From contig DAON01000070.1 of assembly GCA_002501885.1 (NCBI GenBank), positions 1-17,949 on the forward strand: a stretch of DNA of 17,949 bases, given 5' to 3'. Positions 1-8,800 of the stretch are shown in pieces. The notes beneath the pieces are model-generated. The model worked only from the letters and a program-made list of their open reading frames with translations. It was not told where the DNA came from and made no database searches. Every line of letters starts with the position of its first letter. Position 1 is the stretch's first letter. A program made the position numbers and the translations under genes. The stretch comes from Euryarchaeota archaeon UBA220. Lineage in GTDB: Archaea > Thermoplasmatota > Poseidoniia > Poseidoniales > Thalassarchaeaceae.

Positions 1-1
1 A

Positions 2-841
2 GGTAGAACTACCGAGATTTTTCGACTGATGGCTAACCAATGGACTGTCCTTGAGACTCTGACTCCTCAAGGATTCTTAGCATTCAGAGATGGTTTGGGC
101 ACCGCATCAGGCTTCGAGTCATTCCAGATGCGAGAATTTGAGTTCCTGCTCGGTCTTCAGAACGAAGACCGAATTGGCGGACTGGACCCTCTAGATAGTT
201 TCAGGAGAATGCCTGACAATGATTCCAACAAGACTGTGCTAGCTCGGCTTGAGGTTGCTGCAAACAGCCCCTCATTGTACGAATCAGTAATGAGTTGGAT
301 TGAGCGTACTCCGATAATGGGTTCACCATACGGAAGTGAGAATGATTCGGATGTAGTTAGCCAGTATATCTCTGACCACCTAGCTGCTCACAAGACTCTG
401 TGCGAGGAGGCCGTGGAAAGATCGGCGGGATGGGGCGCAGGAGATTCCAGCAAGGCCGCTGAGAGGATGATGTCGGCGCATGAGGGGGCTGTTTCCTTCC
501 TGATGCCAAAAGGAGAGGTTGACAGGGCCCGCGCGGGGCTATTGTTCATCGAGTCATATCGTGAGTTGCCTTTACTTACTTGGCCGCGAAAATTGATTGA
601 TGCACTTGTTGAGCTGGAAGAATCGATGGTCAAGTGGAGACATGCTCACGCTCGTATGGTCGAGAGAATCATGGGTAGAAGAATTGGTACTGGTGGAACA
701 AGTGGCGTAGATTATCTAGATATGACCTCTCAATATCGAATTTTCAAAGATCTCTGGGGGATTAGGACTGTGCTTGTCAAACCACAGAGGAGACCAGTTT
801 TGCAAAACGCGGAATTCTACGGATACTCCTCTGATTCGTGA
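2..841 (+). CDS. kynA: Tryptophan 2,3-dioxygenase, C-terminal part (5' end outside window)
   Basis: Heme-dependent enzyme that opens the indole ring of L-tryptophan to N-formylkynurenine, the first step of the kynurenine pathway. The frame is open from base 2, and the residues before the first ATG (base 29) already match the family (the helix leading to QWTVLETLTP), so that ATG is internal and about 80 N-terminal residues, including the distal-pocket histidine, lie upstream of the window. Visible landmarks are the substrate-pocket stretch FRDGLGTASGFES with the following QMREFEFLLG, the proximal heme histidine in KWRHAHAR (codon 641-643), and the glycine-rich RIGTGGTSGVDYL signature near the C terminus. 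The stop is at 839-841. No other kynurenine gene is visible; the thiolase downstream is not an obvious pathway partner. Family assignment is firm; only the missing N terminus limits it. Confidence 0.93.
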   Translation, partial: GRTTEIFRLMANQWTVLETLTPQGFLAFRDGLGTASGFESFQMREFEFLLGLQNEDRIGGLDPLDSFRRMPDNDSNKTVLARLEVAANSPSLYESVMSWIERTPIMGSPYGSENDSDVVSQYISDHLAAHKTLCEEAVERSAGWGAGDSSKAAERMMSAHEGAVSFLMPKGEVDRARAGLLFIESYRELPLLTWPRKLIDALVELEESMVKWRHAHARMVERIMGRRIGTGGTSGVDYLDMTSQYRIFKDLWGIRTVLVKPQRRPVLQNAEFYGYSSDS

Positions 842-898
842 GACTTATCCCGCTTCTTGGATAGGACCATTGAAGGTTGGTTGGCCTTTCGTAGGTGC

Positions 899-2059
899 GT
901 GCCCGAGCCGGTGATTTGTGCATATGCTCGTACCCCGATAGGGAAGTACAGAGGATCCCTATCTGAGTACAGTGCCTCGGAACTGGGTGCAATGGCTGTT
1001 GAGGAACTCCTGAAGAGGGCTAGGATTGATCCATCTAGTGGATTAATCGACCAGGTATACATGGGCCAAGTTCTACAGGCAGGAGAAGGACAAGCGCCTG
1101 CAAGGCAAGTTGCAATGAAAGTAGGCATGCCAGTCACAACTCCTTGCACTACTATCAACAAAGTCTGTGGATCTAGCCTCAAGGCAGCAATGATTGCAGC
1201 GACCGAAATCAAGGCTGGAGTATCTAGAATCGTAGTCGCGGGTGGAATGGAGTCGATGACCAATGCCCCTCACCTTGCTCGTAATGTCAAGAAAGGAGAA
1301 GGAGTCCCCTACTCAGATCTTGAGTCTGTTTTGATGCATGATGGTCTGCAAGATGCATTTTCTGGAGAGTCTATGGGCAATACTGGTGAGACGGTGGCGA
1401 TTGAGTATGATATTAGTCGCGAGCAATCCGATGCGTTTGCTATTCGCTCACACGTTCTGTCAAACAAGGCCTGGGAAGAAGGCTGGCTTGATGAAGAGGT
1501 ATTTCCCGTAGACCGGCTTACTCGTGATGAAGGAATTCGTCCAGGCTCTGATTTGGAGACTTTAGGCTCACTCAGGACGGTTTTCAAGAGTGGTGGTCAG
1601 GTTACGGCTGGAAACTCAAGTCAAGTCTCCGACGGTGCCTCTGCAGTACTAATCGCATCCGAAGAAGCGGCGACTGAACTAGGCCTACCAATTCTAGCTA
1701 GGATTGTTGGCTATGCTACCTCTGGGGTCGAGTCGAACAGAGTGATGTCTGCGCCAATTCCTACCGTTCAAAAATTGCTTGAACAGACCGGTAGGAAGAT
1801 GGATGAAGTTGACATCTTAGAGCACAACGAGGCATTTGCTGCGGCCTCGTGTGCAATTCAAACTTCTCTGGGCGTCTCTGAAGATCGATTCAATCCCCAC
1901 GGCGGCGCCGTAGCTATTGGGCATCCACTTGGTGCAACAGGCACTCGTTGTCTGATGACTCTAGTCAATGCATTAGGACGGACTGGTGGCAAATGTGGCA
2001 TTGTAACCATATGTCTAGGCGGAGGCAATGCTGTCGCAATGATGGTCGAAAGAGATTAG
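899..2059 (+). CDS. Acetyl-CoA acetyltransferase (thiolase)
   Basis: Condenses two acetyl-CoA to acetoacetyl-CoA, or cleaves 3-ketoacyl-CoA in the reverse direction. It could feed mevalonate/isoprenoid synthesis or beta-oxidation. The frame opens at a TTG (857), but the GTG at 899 is preferred because it gives the usual thiolase start, MPEPVICAYARTPIG, and a 386-residue protein of normal length. The acylated cysteine is Cys90 in NKVCGSS, almost the canonical position 89. The other catalytic parts are NEAFAAA, the histidine of GHPLGATG (residue 342) and the proton-shuttling Cys372 in CLGGGN. All active-site residues are present. It is a degradative/biosynthetic class II thiolase rather than the archaeal SCP2-like type usually paired with a DUF35 protein and HMG-CoA synthase, and neither of those is next to it. 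Chain-length specificity cannot be read from sequence alone. Confidence 0.93.
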   Translation: MPEPVICAYARTPIGKYRGSLSEYSASELGAMAVEELLKRARIDPSSGLIDQVYMGQVLQAGEGQAPARQVAMKVGMPVTTPCTTINKVCGSSLKAAMIAATEIKAGVSRIVVAGGMESMTNAPHLARNVKKGEGVPYSDLESVLMHDGLQDAFSGESMGNTGETVAIEYDISREQSDAFAIRSHVLSNKAWEEGWLDEEVFPVDRLTRDEGIRPGSDLETLGSLRTVFKSGGQVTAGNSSQVSDGASAVLIASEEAATELGLPILARIVGYATSGVESNRVMSAPIPTVQKLLEQTGRKMDEVDILEHNEAFAAASCAIQTSLGVSEDRFNPHGGAVAIGHPLGATGTRCLMTLVNALGRTGGKCGIVTICLGGGNAVAMMVERD

Positions 2060-2126
2060 TCAGGCCAATTGTCGCTTCTAATGGCAGTCATAGGCCTTAT
2101 TTGGGGGTCTCCGGTCGCCCGGCACC

Positions 2127-2381
2127 ATGGTAAAGCCCGCAAGAACCCACACACGCTTCGAGAAGGCTCGGATAATCGGTGCTAGGGCACTTCAAATCAG
2201 CATGGGTGCGCCTCTCTTTGTTTCAGAGGATGAGTTGCGTGACCATTTCAGTGACGAACTGATTCAACTCTACGGTGTCGAGGAGGCGCAGTGGAGAGTA
2301 GTACTAGACCCAAACAAGATTGCAATGCTTGAGTATGAGCAAAATCGTATACCAATCGATGTGGATCCCCACAACGAGTGA
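2127..2381 (+). CDS. rpoK: DNA-directed RNA polymerase subunit K (Rpb6/omega homologue)
   Basis: Small assembly subunit of archaeal RNA polymerase, homologous to eukaryotic Rpb6 and bacterial omega; it clamps the largest subunit. The 84-residue protein starts at ATG 2127 and carries the family core TRFEKARIIGARALQISMGAP, followed by a short acidic insertion and the C-terminal block KIAMLEYEQNRIPIDV, which corresponds to the usual end of the fold. The C-terminal residues DPHNE replace the more common basic ending. No strong SD is seen close upstream (67-base gap after the thiolase), so a leaderless or short-leader transcript is possible. It lies 50 bases before ctaA, an unusual neighbour for a polymerase subunit. 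Confidence 0.92.
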   Translation: MVKPARTHTRFEKARIIGARALQISMGAPLFVSEDELRDHFSDELIQLYGVEEAQWRVVLDPNKIAMLEYEQNRIPIDVDPHNE

Positions 2382-2413
2382 TGTTGTAGACTGGTCAAGT
2401 CTATTTGTGTCGG

Positions 2414-2431
2414 CCCGGAGGCTGCTTCGGG
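2414..2431 (+). promoter_or_regulatory. Hairpin enclosing the ctaA Shine-Dalgarno
   Basis: CCCGGAG (2414-2420) can pair with CTTCGGG (2425-2431) around a GCTG loop, seven pairs including one G-T(U) wobble. The stem contains most of the GGAGG that would serve as SD and ends one base before the ATG at 2432. It could restrain ctaA translation. The structure is read from sequence only. Confidence 0.4.
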
Positions 2432-3472
2432 ATGACTAGTTTTTCTGCTAATGACTGTAGGCGGCTGACGGCCGGCCTCGTTGTTATCACATTCCTTGTG
2501 ATTGCCCTAGGTGGCCTAATTAGAATCTACGATGCTGGCGAATCCTGTCCAGACTGGCCCACCTGTTTTGGTACATGGGGGTTTGATGTCTCTGAGGCTG
2601 ATCAAGAGGCATGGTATGAGGACAATCCCGATGAGGTAGACTCTCGGGGAGCGGGGCATCGTTACACAACTTTCCAGATTTTCACCGAGTGGGCTCATCG
2701 GGTTCTAGCGGGGGCTGTTTTGGGCCCATTGGTGCTTGTTGGTTGGTTTCTAGTGAGGCGGGTGGAGGAATTTAGCTCAGAAGTGGGGCTGGCTTCTACG
2801 GTTTCCGTTGCTCTCATCATCTGGCAAGGTGCAATTGGCTGGCTGACCGTGAGGATGGATAACGAACATTGGAGTGTGGCATTACACCTAGGCTCGGCTC
2901 TTGCCTTCATGCTCAGCTTGGTTTGGCTCTGGCTCGCGCAGACGCGTGATGTCGATGCACTTCCCGATTGGATTGACTTTGAATCGGAAACTGCCTCGGT
3001 ATGGGGGCCCAGATTGCTCTGGCTCTCTCTTTTCGCTCTAATCAGTCTATTCTCAGGGGCATTTGTATCCACTACTGTTGGTGCAAACACTGGATGCGGG
3101 GTAGATGGATTATACGACTCATGGCCACTTTGTCAGGGAGAGTTATTGCCAGAAATCCATGACTGGGTGTTGCAGTCTCAGGCAATCCACAGATTTCTGG
3201 TTACTACAGTCGGGATAGGTTTGCTCGCTGCATCTCTATTTGCTAGGAAGGAGATGGGTTTAGACAGTACTCTGTATCGCTGGATTGCGGCTTCAACAGT
3301 ACTTTACATCGTAAACATGCTGATAGGTGCCCTATACATCCTATCTTGGGATATGAGTGAAGGATTTGAGGAGTGGCTCTCGCTTGTCCATCTACTACTC
3401 GCCTCTCTATCATTCTTAATTCTCTCAACTGCGTATGTCGGTTCGATAACGACTAAGGAGGAATCGGTGTGA
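2432..3472 (+). CDS. ctaA: Heme A synthase (COX15/CtaA family)
   Basis: Membrane enzyme that oxidises the C8 methyl of heme O to a formyl group, giving heme A for aa3-type oxidases. The frame begins at TTG 2405, but ATG 2432 is preferred: a GGAGG lies about ten bases upstream and the protein then begins directly before the first membrane helix. The 346 residues show the two-fold repeated COX15 architecture with about eight transmembrane helices. Four heme-ligand histidines are visible: His89 (EWAHR), His152 (ALHLG), His253 (AIHRF) and His320 (LVHLL). Each half has an extracellular cysteine pair, SCPDWPTC in the first and CGVDGLYDSWPLC in the second. The first loop has an acidic insertion of roughly 30 residues between the cysteine pair and His89. 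It overlaps ctaB by four bases, so the two are translationally coupled. Confidence 0.93.
   Translation: MTSFSANDCRRLTAGLVVITFLVIALGGLIRIYDAGESCPDWPTCFGTWGFDVSEADQEAWYEDNPDEVDSRGAGHRYTTFQIFTEWAHRVLAGAVLGPLVLVGWFLVRRVEEFSSEVGLASTVSVALIIWQGAIGWLTVRMDNEHWSVALHLGSALAFMLSLVWLWLAQTRDVDALPDWIDFESETASVWGPRLLWLSLFALISLFSGAFVSTTVGANTGCGVDGLYDSWPLCQGELLPEIHDWVLQSQAIHRFLVTTVGIGLLAASLFARKEMGLDSTLYRWIAASTVLYIVNMLIGALYILSWDMSEGFEEWLSLVHLLLASLSFLILSTAYVGSITTKEESV
3455..3461 (+). promoter_or_regulatory. Strong Shine-Dalgarno for ctaB
   Basis: AAGGAGG lies seven bases before the GTG at 3469, inside the end of ctaA. It is the clearest SD in the window and fixes the GTG as the ctaB start. The GTG overlaps the ctaA stop as GTGA. 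Confidence 0.85.
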
Positions 3473-4497
3473 GTTGGCGAAGTTATGTTTCATTGACTAA
3501 GCCTAGAGTAGTAGTATTACTACAGATAACTGCGCTGTGCGCTGTTTTGGTGCATGACAGAATGTATGAACAGTTGAGCATTGAAACTGCGCAAACAATG
3601 TTGATTGTTTTTGTCGGAGGATACCTTAGTGCCGGAGGTGCTAATGCAATCAACATGTGGTATGATAGGGATATAGATCCAAAGATGACTCGCACTGAGA
3701 GTAGGCCGATTCCGAGTGGTGAGGTCTCTGCGAAATCGGCTCTGTATCTAGGAGTTTTACTCTCAATAGCAGGGGTGATGTGGTTCTGGGTGCTATCGAA
3801 TGAGGTAGCTGCTTTCTGGTCTGCATTCAGTATCCTGTTCTATGTATTCATTTACAGTATCTGGCTCAAGCGTTCTACACCCCAGAACATAGTAATCGGA
3901 GGCATAGCTGGTTCCACTCCTCCGGTTATTGGATGGGCCGCTGCAGAAGACGATCTTGCAGTTTCTACTGAATCCGTGACTGAGGTAATGCAGTCTCTCG
4001 TAGACATTGGCAGTCCTCTTCCATGGTTGATGTTCCTGCTAATCTTCCTGTGGACTCCTCCACACTTCTGGGCACTAGCTCTGTATCGCTCTGAGGAGTA
4101 CGGAAGAGTAGGCGTCCCTATGTTGCCCAATGTTAAGGGTCCAGAAAGAACCTTGATTGAGATGAAAATATACGCTATTGTTCTCATCCTGATGTCACTC
4201 GCAGTACCATCGAGTTATGGTGTGTTGGAAGTGGGCGATACTCTGTATTTGATCTTAGGATCGAATGTAGTCGGACTCAGTATCTGGTATGCTAGTTCAG
4301 TTTGGCGAATCGATTTATCCGAAGATAGAGATGAAACTGGCAGGATGCCTACAGCGGCTCGTTCGTTCTTCATCTCAATGCTTTACCTTGCCCTAATGTT
4401 CGTGGTTTTGGTGACAGCCAGTTTTGGAGTTACTGGGGCTATTCTAGGGACAGGAGTTAGCCTGTTCGCAATCTTACGTATCGAGTCCCGTAGGTAA
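3469..4497 (+). CDS. ctaB: Protoheme IX farnesyltransferase (heme O synthase)
   Basis: Integral membrane UbiA-type prenyltransferase that transfers farnesyl from farnesyl diphosphate to the vinyl group of protoheme, making heme O, the substrate of the preceding CtaA. The GTG start is fixed by the SD at 3455-3461. The 342-residue protein begins with SLTKPRVVVLLQIT and has the first Asp-rich motif as N62 to D70 (NMWYDRDID) followed by KMTRTESRPIPSG. The conserved loop LKRSTPQNIVIGGIAGSTPP and the second motif region RSEEYGRVGVPMLPN are also present. About eight to nine hydrophobic helices follow the UbiA pattern. Its length is somewhat above the usual 290-310; the extra part is an insertion after GWAAAEDD (roughly residues 165-185). 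The ctaA-ctaB pair implies a heme A-containing terminal oxidase elsewhere in the genome. Confidence 0.94.
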   Translation: MSWRSYVSLTKPRVVVLLQITALCAVLVHDRMYEQLSIETAQTMLIVFVGGYLSAGGANAINMWYDRDIDPKMTRTESRPIPSGEVSAKSALYLGVLLSIAGVMWFWVLSNEVAAFWSAFSILFYVFIYSIWLKRSTPQNIVIGGIAGSTPPVIGWAAAEDDLAVSTESVTEVMQSLVDIGSPLPWLMFLLIFLWTPPHFWALALYRSEEYGRVGVPMLPNVKGPERTLIEMKIYAIVLILMSLAVPSSYGVLEVGDTLYLILGSNVVGLSIWYASSVWRIDLSEDRDETGRMPTAARSFFISMLYLALMFVVLVTASFGVTGAILGTGVSLFAILRIESRR

Positions 4498-4524
4498 TCT
4501 AACACCCCGATGGCTTCAAACGCC

Positions 4525-4561
4525 TACCGCACCATGGCGGAGCGGTTAGAGGGGTGCGGTA
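4525..4561 (+). promoter_or_regulatory. Inverted repeat at the start of the LeuA-like gene, covering its SD
   Basis: TACCGCACC (4525-4533) is perfectly complementary to GGTGCGGTA (4553-4561), with 19 bases between. The right arm ends immediately before the ATG at 4562 and includes part of the GAGGGGTG that is the only plausible SD. An alternative six-base pairing, CACCCC (4503-4508) with GGGGTG (4551-4556), competes for the same bases. It may be a translational control hairpin or a DNA operator; the sequence alone does not decide. Confidence 0.45.
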
Positions 4562-5815
4562 ATGGACGAGCATGGCCTGATATACGACTGGAACACAGTC
4601 GATTATGAGATTGAACGCACCTCTGTAAACCATCCACACGAGTTATGGTTCGATGATGAAACCCTGAGAGATGGTCTGCAGAGTCCAAGTGCTAGAAACC
4701 CGGAAATTGAGCAGAAGTTGGAGTTAATTGACTACATGGAAGCTCTTGGTATACAGAAGGTAGACCTAGGACTTCCTGGAGCTGGTCCTTTCCATGTCGG
4801 CCACATCGATGCAATGCTTTCTCACATGGGGGAAAATGAATACGAGTTGAGACCTGGGTGCGCGGTCCGCACTGTTGTCAGCGATATTGAGCCGTTAGTT
4901 GACTTGCAGGCCAAGCATGAGAGGCAAATACAGGCTAGTGCGTTTCTCGGCACGAGTCCGATTCGCCAATATGCGGAGGGCTGGACGATGGAGAAAATAC
5001 TGTCAACAGCTGAGAAGGCAGTCACTTTTGCAGTTGATAACGATATTCCGGTGATGTTCGTAACCGAAGATACCACGCGCAGTAAGCCGGATGAGATTAA
5101 GGAAGTCTACACCCGTGCCTTGGAGTTGGGTGCAGACAGAATATGCATCTGTGACACCTGTGGTCATGTCACCCCAAATGGAGTTCACAAGTTGCTATCC
5201 TTCATTCAAGATGAGGTGATTGTTGACTCGGGTTTCAAGCGAAGAGACATCGAAGTAAACTGGCATGGTCATCAGGATAGGGGCCTTGGTGTGGCCAACA
5301 ATCTAGCCGCTTACGAAGCTGGTGCCGATGTTATTCACGGCACCGCGCTGGGAGTGGGTGAGCGTGCCGGAAATGCCCCTCTGGATCAGACTCTAGTGAA
5401 TCTGAGTCTGATGGGGGTCATCAGCAATGATCTAACTATGCTGAACGAGTACATGAAAAAGGCTCACGAATATGTCGAAGTAGCGCTTCCTAGGAACTAT
5501 CCAGTGTTTGGAGAAGATGCTTTCGAGACTGGCACAGGAGTTCATGCAAGCGCTGTAATTAAGGCCATGAAGAAAGGCGACCATTGGCTCGCTGATCGTG
5601 TCTATTCAGGGGTACCGGCCGCCGATTACGGGCTTGAGCAAATCATCAGAATTGGACATATGAGTGGTAGATCAAATATCGTCTGGTGGCTGCAGAATAA
5701 TGGCTACGAGGTGTCCGATGAATTGGTCTCTCACATGTTCGAGGTGGCTAAATCACAGCGTCGACTGATGAGTGATGAAGAAGTTCATGCAGCCATTTCA
5801 GAGTTTCAGAATTAG
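4562..5815 (+). CDS. LeuA-like acyltransferase of the DRE-TIM family (isopropylmalate/homocitrate synthase type)
   Basis: Predicted to condense acetyl-CoA (or another acyl-CoA) with a 2-oxo acid through a metal-bound enolate in a TIM barrel. The 417-residue protein has the strand-1 motif DETLRDGLQSP, with metal ligand Asp32 and catalytic Arg36. It also has the metal-binding WHGHQDRGLGVANN (His235 and His237) and the family signature GVGERAGNAPLDQ. The usual Glu after RDG is Leu here, unlike classical LeuA and homocitrate synthases. There is a short C-terminal extension (GVHASAVIKAMKKGDHW and onward), but the leucine-binding regulatory domain of LeuA is absent, so leucine feedback by that route is unlikely. 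No other leucine or lysine pathway gene is adjacent. Proteins of this shape are often annotated 2-isopropylmalate synthase; citramalate or homocitrate synthesis is also possible. The family is sure, the substrate is not. Confidence 0.85.
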   Translation: MDEHGLIYDWNTVDYEIERTSVNHPHELWFDDETLRDGLQSPSARNPEIEQKLELIDYMEALGIQKVDLGLPGAGPFHVGHIDAMLSHMGENEYELRPGCAVRTVVSDIEPLVDLQAKHERQIQASAFLGTSPIRQYAEGWTMEKILSTAEKAVTFAVDNDIPVMFVTEDTTRSKPDEIKEVYTRALELGADRICICDTCGHVTPNGVHKLLSFIQDEVIVDSGFKRRDIEVNWHGHQDRGLGVANNLAAYEAGADVIHGTALGVGERAGNAPLDQTLVNLSLMGVISNDLTMLNEYMKKAHEYVEVALPRNYPVFGEDAFETGTGVHASAVIKAMKKGDHWLADRVYSGVPAADYGLEQIIRIGHMSGRSNIVWWLQNNGYEVSDELVSHMFEVAKSQRRLMSDEEVHAAISEFQN

Positions 5816-5876
5816 TGATTCAACTGGCTCACGACATAGACGAACGGCTAAATGCGGTAAGCGTTCGAGTTCGGGC

Positions 5877-8800
5877 GTGAGAAGCGTCGTCATTGTACTA
5901 GTCATGCTTATTCTGACTCCATTTGGAGGGGTTGTTGCAGATTCATCTGAACTGCCTGAAGAACTTCGTATCGAGGGAGACGAGATAATGCCAAGTTACT
6001 CCAGAGCAGTACAACTGGCCTTCGATAGAGTGTCTGATCTAGATTCCTACACTGACGAGGTTCTATCTCAGACCTCAGAGTGGTTGGTCGTGACTAGGGC
6101 TCCGATGGAATTACACCATCTAACCAAGGCAAGTCCCGATACTAGCGAGCAGGCTCCTATTCTACCAGGCGCATTCATATGGAATTTCGATAATCCTGAG
6201 GAGGCAGTAAAGAGGCTCAAGTTTTCGCTTGAATTGAATGAAATTGAATCATTCTCTCCGATGATAGAGAAGAAGCATCAGCCCAGACTAGTACCAAGCG
6301 ATACTGAATTCGATGAGCAATGGCATCTTAGCAACACTGGGCAGACCAGCGGAGGAGTCGTTGGAGAAGATATCAATGTCACATCAACTTGGGACACCTA
6401 CACTGGTAGAGGAGTTATCATTAGCGTCATTGATGATGGTCTTGATCACAACCATAGTGACATCAGTCCACACTATTCGGCACTCTACTCTTATGACTGG
6501 TGTGATGATGACACAGACCCGAGTCCTTCATCTTGGAATGGTCACGGAACCGCCGTCGCAGGAGTTGCAGCGGCTGTAGGAGACAACGGTCTTGATGTCA
6601 CGGGTGCCGCCTTCGATGCTACAATTGCGGGCTCGACGCTTATCGCTTGCTGGGCAGGAGATGCCACAGAAGCAGATGCGTTAAGCTATGAGAGCGATGA
6701 CATAGATATCTACACCAATTCATGGGGTCCCGCTGATGATGGTCAAACTCTAGAGGCCCCTGGTCCACTAACCCTAGCTGCCTTTGAGAGCGATGCGTAC
6801 TCTGGTAGAGATGGATTGGGTAATCTGATTACATGGGCTGCCGGGAATGGACTTGGTTCGAATGATAACTCAAACTACGACGGGTATGCTAACAGCCGTT
6901 TCACAATCGCTGTGACTGCGATTAGTCACAATGGTGAACAATCATACTACGCAGAGCCGGGGGCCAACATTCTAGTCGCCGCTCATTCGAATGGCGCAGG
7001 AGAAGGAATTACCACTACCGACATAACTAACTCTGGCGGTTACAATAGTAGCGGCAACATAACCCATACCTTCGGAGGCACTTCTAGCGCCACACCACTT
7101 GCTGCCGGGGTAATTGCCCTAGTTCTCGAAGCTAATTCGAATTTGACATGGAGGGATGTTCAACATGTTCTGGTTAACAGTGCTCGCATGAACGATGCTA
7201 CCGACAGTTCATGGACAGTGAACGGCGGCGGGCATGATGTTTCCCACAAGTATGGATTTGGAGCGGTTGATGCCGGGGCGGCCGTATCTGTAGCTGAGAA
7301 CTGGACCAATGTAGGAGAAGAGTTGAACGCGACCTATGGACCCTATTCGCCGAGTACCGACATCCCTGACGATTCAACTGCTTGGACAGAATTCACCACA
7401 GTAGTGACTGATGAATACTCGCTGGAGAGTGTCGATGTGATGGTCGATATAAGCCATACAACTAGGGGAGATTTGGATATCGTTCTTGTCTCTCCGTCGG
7501 GCACAGAGTCTTGGTTAGCTGAATCGCGCAATGACAACGGCAATCACTACTCTGACTGGATGTTTAGCACTGTGCAACATTGGGACGAGTCGTCCTTGGG
7601 AACCTGGACTCTGAAGGTCAGAGATACTGAATCTGGTACGAATGGAACATTGAACTCTTGGGAGATGATTTTGCATGGAGTAGATATCGACTACGACCAT
7701 GATGACGATGGATTGAGTGATGAGAATGAGACACTTGTCTATGGCACTGATCCTTACGATGCTGATACGGATGATGATGGATTGAGTGACTATGACGAAG
7801 TCATGGTATACGGTACAGACCCTCTTCAAATTGATTCTGATTTGGACGGTTTGAGTGACTCTGTCGAGATTACTAATACTGGAACAAATCCCCTAGATTC
7901 TGACAGTGACGACGACGGTCTGTCTGATGGTGCCGAAGTCAACTTCTGGTTCACTGATCCATTAGTCTACGATCCGGATGACGATTCTGACCTGTTCTAC
8001 CACTTCAATGACTGTGATGACACCAACCCACTGGTCAATCCAGGTCGTCCTGAATTACTGAACGGAATAGACGACAATTGTGACGAATATATCGATGAGG
8101 GATTCAACTTCACAGATAGGGACAATGATGGACTCAAGGATTGGCCAGAGTATCACATCCATGGCACAGACCATATGGACTCAGATACGGATGATGATGG
8201 ATTGGATGACGGAGAGGAAGTCAACATCTATTCGGCGATGGGTTCCAATCCACTGGTCTACGACCCGGACAATGATGCAGATAACTGGTATTGGTTCGAG
8301 GATTGCGATGATGATAATCCAGATAGATCGCCGGGAGAAACCGAATTATTGGATGACTTCGATAATGACTGTGATTTCTTAATTGACGAGGATTATTGGG
8401 AGTTAGATTCAGACAATGATGGTCTCACAGACTATGATGAGTATCACAATGTAACTACAAACCACCTAGATGGCGACACGGATGGAGACGGGTTGCCTGA
8501 CGGTCTCGAATACTACGAATATTCCGAATTGGGGGCAGATCCTCTAGTGCATGATGATGATGCAGATGCAGATGGGTGGTACTGGTTCCAAGACTGTGAT
8601 GATGAGGACTTCGACAGAGCTCCACTAAAGTCAGAAGTATTGGATGGTAAAGACAACGATTGCGACGATGTAATCGATGAGGACTTCTTTGACATTGATA
8701 GTGACGGAGACGGCCTTACTGATTATGACGAATATCACAACTACACTACCGACCCGAGTTTAGCCGATTCTGACAGTGATGGTATGTCCGACGGACAAGA

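Noticed and set aside
857..898. Longer thiolase from TTG 857.
   Set aside because: The 14 extra residues do not resemble thiolase N termini, while GTG 899 gives the normal start.
817..1263. Minus-strand open frame of 148 codons opposite the thiolase.
   Set aside because: It is antisense to a clear thiolase, has no recognisable domain, and reflects reverse-strand codon pattern.
2108..2126. CCGG-tcgc-CCGG dyad before rpoK as a regulatory hairpin.
   Set aside because: Only four base pairs of common composition; too weak to claim.
4528..4560. Class II tRNA-like D-arm wording (GGCGGAGCGGTTAGAGG) before the LeuA-like gene.
   Set aside because: No anticodon stem, T-arm or closing acceptor stem follows; the next bases are the coding start. 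Similarity looks fortuitous.
5772..5876. Longer N terminus of the convertase from GTG 5772 or nearby ATGs.
   Set aside because: It would overlap the previous gene and place about 35 basic residues before the signal peptide; GTG 5877 gives a compact signal sequence. Not fully excluded, since no SD supports 5877.
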